From positions 1-11,532 of the forward strand of contig URFQ01000078.1 of assembly GCA_900547195.1 (NCBI GenBank): DNA of 11,532 nucleotides, read 5' to 3'. Position 1 is the stretch's first letter, and the number at the start of each line of letters is the position of its first letter. A program made the translations under genes and the position numbers. The notes under the pieces were generated by a model. That model was given only the letters and a program-made list of their open reading frames with translations. It made no database searches and had not been told where the DNA came from. Shown here piece by piece: positions 1-6,092 of the stretch. The stretch comes from an uncultured Butyricicoccus sp. GTDB taxonomy: Bacteria > Bacillota > Clostridia > Oscillospirales > Butyricicoccaceae.

Positions 1-192
1 CAGAATTTTAACATCCGTAATTATCACATTGCTGTCGACGGCGATTTTCAGGGGAATACTCCTCACTGGGAAGCAGAAGCCGCATTCTCAGTGCGTCCAA
101 TCCGGATGGGGTGGGCGCTTGCCAAACGCTGGCGTACCCTCAAACGGCTTTATGATTCGATTCAAAAAACGGAGGCGAATGAAAATGAGTGA
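1..192 (+). CDS. DUF2953 domain protein, C-terminal fragment
   Basis: An open frame enters from the left edge and stops at TGA 190-192, giving the last 63 residues of a protein whose start lies outside the window. The visible part has the alternating pattern seen at the end of DUF2953 proteins: a polar beta-strand stretch (HIAVDGDFQGN), then FSVRPIRMGWALAKRW and a basic tail. The function of DUF2953 is unknown. In Clostridia such genes commonly sit between scpB and ytfJ, and here the next gene is ytfJ, which supports the call. The coding end overlaps the chosen ytfJ start by 8 bases, so the two are probably translationally coupled. The family assignment rests on a short fragment and on context. 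Confidence 0.68.
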   Translation, partial: QNFNIRNYHIAVDGDFQGNTPHWEAEAAFSVRPIRMGWALAKRWRTLKRLYDSIQKTEANENE

Positions 193-622
193 ACATCCCA
201 TTCAAAATCTAATGGCAGAAACCATGGAAAAAATCAAATCCATGGTGGATGTCAATACCATCATCGGCTTGCCCATCCATACTCCGGATGGCACGACCAT
301 TATCCCGGTTTCCAAAGTCACCTTTGGCTTCGGTGCGGGCGGAAGCGATTTCCAGTCGCGCAATGCCAAAGACAGTGCGCCGCTGTGCTTTGGCGGCGGC
401 GGCGGCGCAGGCGTGACCGTATCGCCGGTATGCTTTCTCGTTGTTGGCAGCGACGGCGATGCGCGTATTCTGCCCTTGAATGCACAAGCTGAAACCACAG
501 CCGACCGTCTGGTGGAAATGATCCCAGGTGCAGTCAGCAAGGTTTCCAGCTTTATGGAAAGCCGCCGCGCAGCCAAGGCGGATTCATCCGAAGCCCCGCA
601 AGAGGACATGCCGGAGGCGTAA
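185..622 (+). CDS. ytfJ: GerW/YtfJ family sporulation protein
   Basis: A 145-residue protein matching the GerW (YtfJ) family. The diagnostic stretch is visible: an N-terminal helix (residues about 1-25), IIGLPIHTPDGTTIIPVSKVTFGFGAGG, then a glycine run (GGGGGAG) and VTVSPVCFLVV. The C-terminal third is an amphipathic helix and an acidic, low-complexity tail. In Bacillus subtilis YtfJ/GerW is a spore protein needed for normal germination; its biochemical role is not established. Two in-frame ATGs compete: 179 lies only 3 bases after GGAGG (171-175), while 185 lies 9 bases after it and is preferred. The longer frame reading back to position 29 is DUF2953 coding sequence in another frame. A hairpin follows the stop, so the DUF2953-ytfJ unit may end here. 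Confidence 0.88.
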   Translation: MSEHPIQNLMAETMEKIKSMVDVNTIIGLPIHTPDGTTIIPVSKVTFGFGAGGSDFQSRNAKDSAPLCFGGGGGAGVTVSPVCFLVVGSDGDARILPLNAQAETTADRLVEMIPGAVSKVSSFMESRRAAKADSSEAPQEDMPEA

Positions 623-637
623 ATCCGCATATCCCCC

Positions 638-672
638 GGAACCTACTCATATCCTGTATGAGTAGGTTCTAT
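638..672 (+). terminator. Hairpin between ytfJ and dacF, possible terminator
   Basis: AACCTACTCAT (640-650) pairs perfectly with ATGAGTAGGTT (658-668) around a 7-base loop, and G639-C669 extends it to 12 pairs. The tail (CTATTTTG) is only a weak T-tract. It may be a leaky intrinsic terminator or an mRNA processing or stabilising hairpin upstream of dacF, whose ribosome binding site begins 15 bases later. Confidence 0.55.
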
Positions 673-697
673 TTTGCGCTGTCAGGGGGATTTTGTT

Positions 698-1792
698 ATG
701 AAAAAATGGCTGTTTGGGTTGTTGTTTGCCATACTGCTCACCGGCTCTGCCGGCGCGGTCAGTGCGCGCAGCGCGGTCGTGCTCGATGCGCTGACCGGCG
801 AAGCTCTGTTTGAACAAAACGCAGACGAAATCCTTCCCATGGCTTCCACGACGAAAATTATGACAGCTCTGATTGCTCTGGAATACGGTGACCTTGACCG
901 GGTGTACACGGTTAAAAAAGAGTACACGCTCGTCGAAGGCTCGTCGATGTATCTTCGCGAGGGCGAAAAAATCTCGCTGCGTGACACATTGTATGGACTC
1001 ATGCTGATGAGCGGCAACGACGCCGCGCTCGCCATTGCAGGCGAATGCGGCGGACAGGAGGCGTTCGTCGCCGCCATGAACGACAAGGCGCTGGAACTCG
1101 GCCTTGCCAATACGCATTTTGACAATCCGAACGGGCTTGACAGCGAAAACCATCACACGACTGCGCGTGAACTCGCAAAATTGACCGCTTATGCCATGGA
1201 AAATGCAGACTTCCGCCAAATTGTCGGCACAGCGGCCTACACCATGGAAGGCCGTGCTATGACTAACCATAACAAACTGCTTCGGCTGTATCCGGATGCC
1301 GTCGGCGTCAAGACCGGGTTTACCAAAAAGAGCGGGCGCTGCCTGGTGTCTGCCGCGGAACGCGGCGGAAGGCGGCTGATTGCAGTAACGCTGAACGATC
1401 CGGACGACTGGGACGACCACATCGATATGCTGAACACGGCATTTGCACAATTTCAGGAGTATACGCTGCATACCGCCGGGCAAACGCTCATCCAGGTCCC
1501 CTGCGAGGGCGGCACAATTCCTTCCCTGTCTTGTCAGGCGCAGGCCGATGTCACGCTCTGGCTGACGCAGGCAGAATACGGAGAACTTGAAACCATCGTC
1601 ACCGGGCCACGGTTTGTATATGCGCCTGTGACAAGCGGAAGCGCCTATGGTGCGGTCACGTATCAGCTGCACGGCAAAGTGCTCGCGCAGGATACCCTGA
1701 CGTTTGCCGGGGACGCGGTCATGCTGCCGGAGCGGTTGACACGTCTGGAAATGATCTTAGAAAAAATACGGTCGTTTTTTGACCGATTGTGA
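698..1792 (+). CDS. dacF: D-alanyl-D-alanine carboxypeptidase (DacF type, peptidase S11)
   Basis: A 364-residue penicillin-binding protein of the low-molecular-mass class. It removes the terminal D-alanine from peptidoglycan stem peptides outside the membrane and so limits cross-linking. All three active-site motifs are present: S50-T-T-K53 (nucleophile serine and lysine), S105-G-N107, and K205-T-G207. Residues 1-23 are a signal peptide (MKKW, hydrophobic core, cleavage near VSA-RS). Residues about 275-345 fit the beta-rich PBP5 C-terminal domain, and the last 20 residues (RLTRLEMILEKIRSFFDRL) form an amphipathic helix likely to hold the enzyme to the membrane face. The ATG at 698 is chosen because GGGGGA (685-690) lies 7 bases upstream and the signal peptide starts there; a TTG at 674 is in frame but has no such site. 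Assignment to the sporulation paralogue DacF rather than DacA/DacB rests on neighbours (ytfJ, rluB). Confidence 0.92.
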   Translation: MKKWLFGLLFAILLTGSAGAVSARSAVVLDALTGEALFEQNADEILPMASTTKIMTALIALEYGDLDRVYTVKKEYTLVEGSSMYLREGEKISLRDTLYGLMLMSGNDAALAIAGECGGQEAFVAAMNDKALELGLANTHFDNPNGLDSENHHTTARELAKLTAYAMENADFRQIVGTAAYTMEGRAMTNHNKLLRLYPDAVGVKTGFTKKSGRCLVSAAERGGRRLIAVTLNDPDDWDDHIDMLNTAFAQFQEYTLHTAGQTLIQVPCEGGTIPSLSCQAQADVTLWLTQAEYGELETIVTGPRFVYAPVTSGSAYGAVTYQLHGKVLAQDTLTFAGDAVMLPERLTRLEMILEKIRSFFDRL

Positions 1793-1799
1793 GGATATT

Positions 1800-2507
1800 A
1801 TGAAAGAAAGACTGCAAAAGATTATCGCACAAGCCGGGCTGTCCTCTCGCCGGGCCGCAGAAAGCTGGATCGCGGATGGCCGTGTGACGGTGAACGGCCG
1901 CAAGGCTTCCGTCGGCGACCAGGCCGACGCGGCGCGCGACCGCATCTGTGTGGATGGCAAGCCGCTCGGTTCCAAAGAACAAAAGCGTTATCTGATGCTT
2001 TACAAACCGCGCGGCTATGTGACTTCCCTGCACGATGAGCGCGGCCGCAAAGACGTTTCCCTTCTCGTAAAAGATTGTGGCTGCCGCGTTTATCCGGTCG
2101 GACGGCTGGACTACGATTCCGAAGGGCTACTGCTGCTCACGAACGACGGGACAGTGACCCAGCGCCTGACCCACCCTTCCCACGAGGTCGATAAAACGTA
2201 TCTGGTGACTGTACGCGGGGATCTGAACCGCGTACCCGAGCTTGGCGGTGAAATGGAAATTGACGGGTACCGTATTCGTCCGGCGCAAGTGTTCATCATC
2301 CGCCAGGGCGATGAACAGGCCCGCCTTTCTATGACTATTCACGAGGGCCGTAACCGGCAGATCCGCAAAATGTGTGAAAAATGCGGGCTTTCTGTGCGCA
2401 GACTCAAACGGATTTCGGTTGGCGCGATTGCGCTTGATCGCGCCCTCGCCCCCGGCAAATGGCGCGAGCTGACGCCGGACGAAGTCGCCTGGCTGCGCGA
2501 AGTTTGA
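1800..2507 (+). CDS. rluB: 23S rRNA pseudouridine synthase, RluB/RsuA family
   Basis: A 235-residue enzyme that isomerises a specific uridine to pseudouridine in 23S rRNA (RluB type; RsuA and RluF types cannot be excluded by motif). Residues 2-58 are an S4 RNA-binding domain (MKERLQKIIAQAGLSSRRAAE, then VTVNG). The catalytic domain follows with the family box GRLDYDSEGLLLLTNDG at 101-117; D104 is the expected catalytic aspartate. The second family box is EGRNRQIRKMCE near residues 182-193. The ATG at 1800 has GAGG 5 bases upstream at 1791-1794. That site overlaps the dacF stop (1790-1792), so the two genes are almost certainly one transcript. The C-terminus is short and lacks extra domains. 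Confidence 0.92.
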   Translation: MKERLQKIIAQAGLSSRRAAESWIADGRVTVNGRKASVGDQADAARDRICVDGKPLGSKEQKRYLMLYKPRGYVTSLHDERGRKDVSLLVKDCGCRVYPVGRLDYDSEGLLLLTNDGTVTQRLTHPSHEVDKTYLVTVRGDLNRVPELGGEMEIDGYRIRPAQVFIIRQGDEQARLSMTIHEGRNRQIRKMCEKCGLSVRRLKRISVGAIALDRALAPGKWRELTPDEVAWLREV

Positions 2508-2535
2508 CATTTTTGCATGAACCCCCCGAAAGAAC

Positions 2536-2564
2536 TTGCATTTTCTCCTGCTACCGTCTAAAAT
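2536..2564 (+). promoter_or_regulatory. Predicted sigma-A promoter of the RpiR-family gene
   Basis: TTGCAT (2536-2541) and TAAAAT (2559-2564) are separated by 17 bases in the 88-base gap after rluB. This is 4/6 and 5/6 agreement with TTGACA/TATAAT at the optimal spacing, and it lies about 30 bases before the ATG. It suggests the regulator is transcribed separately from the dacF-rluB unit. Confidence 0.5.
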
Positions 2565-2595
2565 AGGGGATAGGAAATTCATAAGGGGAGAGTAA

Positions 2596-3465
2596 ATGAT
2601 CGTGAACGATCTAATGACCAAAATTCAGACCAACCTATCGGAGTTTTCCAAGGGGCAGCGCCTGATTGCACGCTATATTACCGAGCATTACGACAAAGCT
2701 GCTTTTATGACTGCGAGCCGCCTCGGTTCGACGGTGGGGGTCAGCGAGTCTACGGTTGTCCGTTTCGCCACCGAACTTGGCTATGACGGATATCCTCATC
2801 TGCAAAAAGCGCTTCAAGAGATGATCCGCAACCGCCTGACTGCCGTGCAGCGCATGGAGGTTGCCGGCGATCGTATGGGCAACCGCGATGTGCTGGAGTC
2901 GGTGCTCAGTTCGGATGTAGAAAAAATCCGCATGACGCTGGACGAGCTGGATCGCGAAGCGTTCCACAGCACGGCGGGCGCCATCGTCCGCGCGCGCCGC
3001 ATTTATATTCTGGGGGTACGTTCTTCGTCCGCACTGGCGAACTTCATGGGTTTTTATTTTACGCTTTTATTTGAAAACGTCCGAGTTTTATACACAAACA
3101 GCGTCAGTGAAATTTTTGAGCAGATCCTGCGTATCGGCCCGGAAGATGTGTTTATCGGCATTAGCTTCCCCCGTTATTCTCAGCGAACACTGTCTGCCAT
3201 GAAATACTCCAAAGACCGCGGCGCCAAGGTCATTGCGCTGACCGACTCCCGCCTGTCTCCTCTCGCCCGCTACGCCGACCACACGCTGATTGCAAAGAGC
3301 GATATGGCGAGTTTCGTGGACTCGCTCGTCGCTCCGCTGTCCGTGATCAACGCGCTGATTGTCCAGGTCAGCATGGGCCGTCAGGAAGAAGTCGAGCAAA
3401 CCTTCAACAAACTGGAAACCATCTGGGACGAGTATCACGTATATGAAACCGTGGAGGATGAATAA
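2596..3465 (+). CDS. MurR/RpiR family transcriptional regulator
   Basis: A 289-residue one-component regulator. Residues about 1-77 are the HTH_6 DNA-binding domain with the typical sequence TASRLGSTVGVSESTVVRFA (39-58) followed by LGYDGYPHLQ. Residues about 120-265 are a SIS (sugar isomerase) domain, beginning RARRIYILGVRSSSALANFMG (132-152), which in this family binds phosphorylated sugars or amino sugars as effectors. The C-terminal helix is acidic. No sugar transporter, kinase or isomerase gene is adjacent, so the regulated pathway cannot be named; the neighbours are housekeeping genes. The ATG at 2596 follows AGGGGAG (2584-2590) by 5 bases. It has a promoter just upstream and a hairpin terminator directly after its stop, so it looks like an independent single-gene unit inserted in the otherwise conserved gene string. 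Confidence 0.92.
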   Translation: MIVNDLMTKIQTNLSEFSKGQRLIARYITEHYDKAAFMTASRLGSTVGVSESTVVRFATELGYDGYPHLQKALQEMIRNRLTAVQRMEVAGDRMGNRDVLESVLSSDVEKIRMTLDELDREAFHSTAGAIVRARRIYILGVRSSSALANFMGFYFTLLFENVRVLYTNSVSEIFEQILRIGPEDVFIGISFPRYSQRTLSAMKYSKDRGAKVIALTDSRLSPLARYADHTLIAKSDMASFVDSLVAPLSVINALIVQVSMGRQEEVEQTFNKLETIWDEYHVYETVEDE

Positions 3466-3466
3466 T

Positions 3467-3500
3467 TCCCCGCGGCAGGACAAAGAGCGGGGATTTTCTT
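3467..3500 (+). terminator. Intrinsic terminator after the RpiR-family gene
   Basis: TCCCCGC (3467-3473), one base after the stop codon, pairs with GCGGGGA (3487-3493) around a 13-base loop and is followed by TTTTCTT. The G+C-rich 7-bp stem and T-tract fit rho-independent termination. Its 3' arm overlaps a second hairpin (3478-3512), so the two cannot form together. Confidence 0.65.
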
Positions 3501-3512
3501 CGCTCTTTGTCC
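3478..3512 (+). promoter_or_regulatory. 12-bp hairpin that competes with the preceding terminator
   Basis: GGACAAAGAGCG (3478-3489) pairs perfectly with CGCTCTTTGTCC (3501-3512) around an 11-base loop. Bases 3487-3489 belong to both this stem and the terminator stem. It lacks a clean T-tract (GGTTTGTGAATTTATTTT follows). It may be an antiterminator-like structure, a backup or reverse-strand terminator, or a protector of the 5' end of the downstream mRNA. Confidence 0.5.
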
Positions 3513-3546
3513 GGTTTGTGAATTTATTTTAAGTGAGGATGTTATT

Positions 3547-4782
3547 TTGTCCAATCATACCATTGCGGTCGTCGGCGGCGGCGCGGCCGGGCTGATGGCC
3601 GCCGGTTTTGCCGCAGAACACGGCGCCCATGTCCTTCTCTTCGAAACCAATTCCAAGGTGGGGCGCAAAATTTATATCACCGGCAAGGGCCGCTGCAATG
3701 TTACAAACAACAGCGACGTGCAGCAGGTGCTGGCGAATGTGCCGGTGAATCCCCGCTTCCTCTATTCGGCGCTCGAACAGTTTTCGCCCTCCGATGCGAT
3801 GGCGTTTTTTGAAGCGCACGGCGTGCCGCTGAAAACCGAACGTGGAAACCGTGTATTTCCGGTTTCGGACAAGGCGTCAGATATCGTGGACGCTTTATTT
3901 TCCTATGTTAAAAGGCAAGGTGTGCAGATTGTTTTTCATTCTGTCACGCGGATTTTGACCAAAAACGGCGCTGTATCCGGTGTGGAGGCGGACGGCAACA
4001 CCTATGCGGCCGACCGTGTCATTGTGTCTACCGGCGGCGCATCCTATCCCGCGACCGGCTCCACCGGGGACGGCTACCGGTTTGCTCGTGAAGCCGGGCA
4101 TACCATCGCGCCGCCGCGCCCGTCGCTCGTGCCGCTCGTTGAGGCAGGCAGCCTTTGCCAGCAGCTTATGGGGCTATCGCTCAAAAACGTAACGCTGAGC
4201 GTTTTTGAGCAGGATAAGAAAATTTATGAAGACTTTGGCGAAATGTTGTTTACACATTTTGGAGTCTCTGGACCGCTGGTGCTGTCCGCTTCTGCGCATA
4301 TGCGCCATTTTGGCAGCAAGGCCTATCGTATTGAAATAGACCTGAAGCCCGCACTTGATGAAAAAACGCTCGATAAGCGCCTGCTCAGTGATTTTGAGAA
4401 GCACAAAAACAGCGATTTTATCAATGCCTTTGGCGACCTGCTGCCGCGCAAGTTGATCCCGGTTGTAGTACAGTGCGCACAGATCGACCCGCGTGTCAAG
4501 GTGCATTCGGTCACGAAAACGCAGCGGCAGAGCTTGGTTCGCCTACTGAAGCGCTTCCCGATTGCAATCTCTGGAGCACGGCCCATTGCTGAGGCGATCG
4601 TTACCACAGGCGGCGTGAGCGTCAAGGAGGTCAACCCCAAGACCATGGAATCCAAAAAACTGCCCGGTCTGTATTTTGCCGGCGAAGTGCTCGACGTTGA
4701 TGCATACACCGGCGGCTTTAACCTGCAGATTGCGTGGTCAACCGGGCGGCTAGCTGGCCTGTCGGCTGCAAAAGATGAATGA
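3547..4782 (+). CDS. HI0933-family NAD(P)/FAD-dependent oxidoreductase
   Basis: A 411-residue flavoprotein of the HI0933/YhiN family, a widespread cytoplasmic family whose substrate is generally unknown. The FAD-binding Rossmann motif is GGGAAGLMAAG (residues 10-20), with E33 at the end of the second strand where the adenosine ribose binds. The family signature KVGRKIYITGKGRCNVTN follows at 37-54, and the C-terminal FAD motif is GLYFAGEVLDVDAYTGGFNLQIAWSTGR (about 376-403). Length is normal for the family. The start is a TTG at 3547, chosen because GAGG (3535-3538) lies 8 bases upstream and the Rossmann fold begins a few residues later; no ATG is available near it. The family includes proteins named BaiN for a proposed part in bile acid dehydroxylation, but nothing here supports that role. 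In many Clostridia this gene sits between rluB and cmk, as here. Confidence 0.92.
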   Translation: MSNHTIAVVGGGAAGLMAAGFAAEHGAHVLLFETNSKVGRKIYITGKGRCNVTNNSDVQQVLANVPVNPRFLYSALEQFSPSDAMAFFEAHGVPLKTERGNRVFPVSDKASDIVDALFSYVKRQGVQIVFHSVTRILTKNGAVSGVEADGNTYAADRVIVSTGGASYPATGSTGDGYRFAREAGHTIAPPRPSLVPLVEAGSLCQQLMGLSLKNVTLSVFEQDKKIYEDFGEMLFTHFGVSGPLVLSASAHMRHFGSKAYRIEIDLKPALDEKTLDKRLLSDFEKHKNSDFINAFGDLLPRKLIPVVVQCAQIDPRVKVHSVTKTQRQSLVRLLKRFPIAISGARPIAEAIVTTGGVSVKEVNPKTMESKKLPGLYFAGEVLDVDAYTGGFNLQIAWSTGRLAGLSAAKDE

Positions 4783-4819
4783 TAGCGGAAAACGCTGTTC
4801 GATATAAGGAGAATTTTCT

Positions 4820-5494
4820 ATGAATCGTATTTCGGTTGCGATTGACGGCCCGTCCGGCGCGGGCAAGAGCACCATCGCCCGCGCGGCCGCCAAGGCGCTC
4901 GGGTTCCTCTACGTAGATACCGGGGCGCTGTACCGCGCCATCGGCCTCGCGGTCTGCCGCAAAGGTTATGACGCGATGGATCGGCAGGAGGTTATTTCCG
5001 TGCTGCCGGAGATCCGGCTGGAGCTGCGTTACTTGCTCGATATGCAGCGCGTCTACCTGAACGGCGAGGATGTTTCCGAGCTGATCCGCACGCCGCAGAT
5101 CGCCCAGTTTGCATCCCGTGTATCGGCGGTGCCCGAGGTGCGGGGATTCCTGCTTGACCTCCAGCGCGATATGGCGGCCCGCAACAGCGTTATCATGGAT
5201 GGCCGCGATATCGGCACAGTCATCCTGCCGCATGCTGAAGTCAAGATTTTCCTGACCGCGTCTGCTGAGAAGCGCGCAGAGCGCCGCTGTGCCGAACTGA
5301 AGGAAAAGGGTCAGGATGCTGCTTTAAGCCAGGTGCTCGCAGATATGGCCAAACGGGACGCACTGGATGCGGCGCGTGCGGTTGCCCCCCTGCGGCAAGC
5401 GGAAGATGCTGTGCTCGTCGATACCAGCAGCCTGACGCTGGAAGAGAGTATTCAGGCTGTGCTGCGCATCATTCGTAAAGCGCAGCAGGTGTAA
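4820..5494 (+). CDS. cmk: (d)CMP kinase
   Basis: A 224-residue cytidylate kinase that phosphorylates CMP and dCMP with ATP, recycling pyrimidines for RNA, DNA and CDP-linked lipid precursors. Residues 10-18 (GPSGAGKST) are the P-loop. The family sequence FLYVDTGALYRAIGL follows at 29-43, and MDGRDIGTVILPHAEVKIFL appears near 130-150, the nucleotide-binding and lid-proximal region; ERR in AEKRAERR is the usual lid arginine cluster. AAGGAGA lies 8 bases before the ATG. The gene starts 37 bases after the flavoprotein stop, and its TAA is part of the plsC ribosome binding site, so it is translated in tandem with plsC. Confidence 0.97.
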   Translation: MNRISVAIDGPSGAGKSTIARAAAKALGFLYVDTGALYRAIGLAVCRKGYDAMDRQEVISVLPEIRLELRYLLDMQRVYLNGEDVSELIRTPQIAQFASRVSAVPEVRGFLLDLQRDMAARNSVIMDGRDIGTVILPHAEVKIFLTASAEKRAERRCAELKEKGQDAALSQVLADMAKRDALDAARAVAPLRQAEDAVLVDTSSLTLEESIQAVLRIIRKAQQV

Positions 5495-5507
5495 GGAGGG
5501 CGTACAT

Positions 5508-6092
5508 ATGGCAAAGTTTCAGCCCTGGTTCCAGAAGATTGCGCTGCCATGCGTTGCAGCGGCATTCCATATCTACTGCGGTTATACGGTTACCGGGCGG
5601 GAGAATATTCCGAACGGCGGCTGCGTAATCTGCCCGAACCATTCAGACGTCATTGATCCGCCCATGGTCGCCGCCGCCATGGGCAACAAATATCCCATCC
5701 GCATTATGGCAAAAAAAGAACTGTTCGGAGGCGGCTTTTTTGATGGTCTGATCACCTGGCTCGGCGCATTTCCGGTCGACCGCAGCCGCGCGGATATCAC
5801 CGCCATCAAAACCGCGCTTCAAGCAGTAAAGGACGGCAAAAAGCTCATGATTTTTCCACAGGGTACGCGCGGTGCAGGCGAGCATGAAGCCAAGGAGGGA
5901 GCGGCCATGCTTGCGCTTAAAACCCGCGCCCCGATTGTACCGGTGTACATCACCGAAAAGAAGGGCTTTCGCACGCATGCGCGCGTTGTCATCGGCAAGC
6001 CTTTTCTTCCCGATCCCCAAAATAAGGATTATGCGGCGGTTTCCGAGGACATCCTGCGGCGCATCTATGCACTGCGCGGGGAGGTTCGTTAA
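5508..6092 (+). CDS. plsC: 1-acylglycerol-3-phosphate O-acyltransferase
   Basis: A 194-residue membrane-associated acyltransferase that adds the second acyl chain to lysophosphatidic acid, giving phosphatidic acid. The catalytic block is NHSDVID (44-50, the H-X4-D motif), followed by FPVDRSR (88-94), FPQGTRG (116-122) and APIVPVYI (141-148), the four motifs of the family in order. The third motif is usually FPEGTR; here glutamine replaces glutamate. Residues about 8-25 are a hydrophobic helix likely to dip into the membrane. AAGGAGGG (5493-5500) lies 7 bases before the ATG and overlaps the cmk stop. The stop shares its last A with the ispH start (TAATG). The substrate is inferred from the family; other lysophospholipid acceptors are possible. 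Confidence 0.91.
   Translation: MAKFQPWFQKIALPCVAAAFHIYCGYTVTGRENIPNGGCVICPNHSDVIDPPMVAAAMGNKYPIRIMAKKELFGGGFFDGLITWLGAFPVDRSRADITAIKTALQAVKDGKKLMIFPQGTRGAGEHEAKEGAAMLALKTRAPIVPVYITEKKGFRTHARVVIGKPFLPDPQNKDYAAVSEDILRRIYALRGEVR

Noticed and set aside
647..1672. A 341-codon open frame on the minus strand opposite dacF
   Set aside because: The plus strand has all three penicillin-binding motifs and a signal peptide; the antisense product is low in hydrophobic order and resembles no family.
3547..4782. Naming the flavoprotein BaiN, a bile acid dehydroxylation enzyme
   Set aside because: The HI0933 family is widespread in bacteria without bile acid pathways, and no bai genes are in the window; the housekeeping context argues against it.
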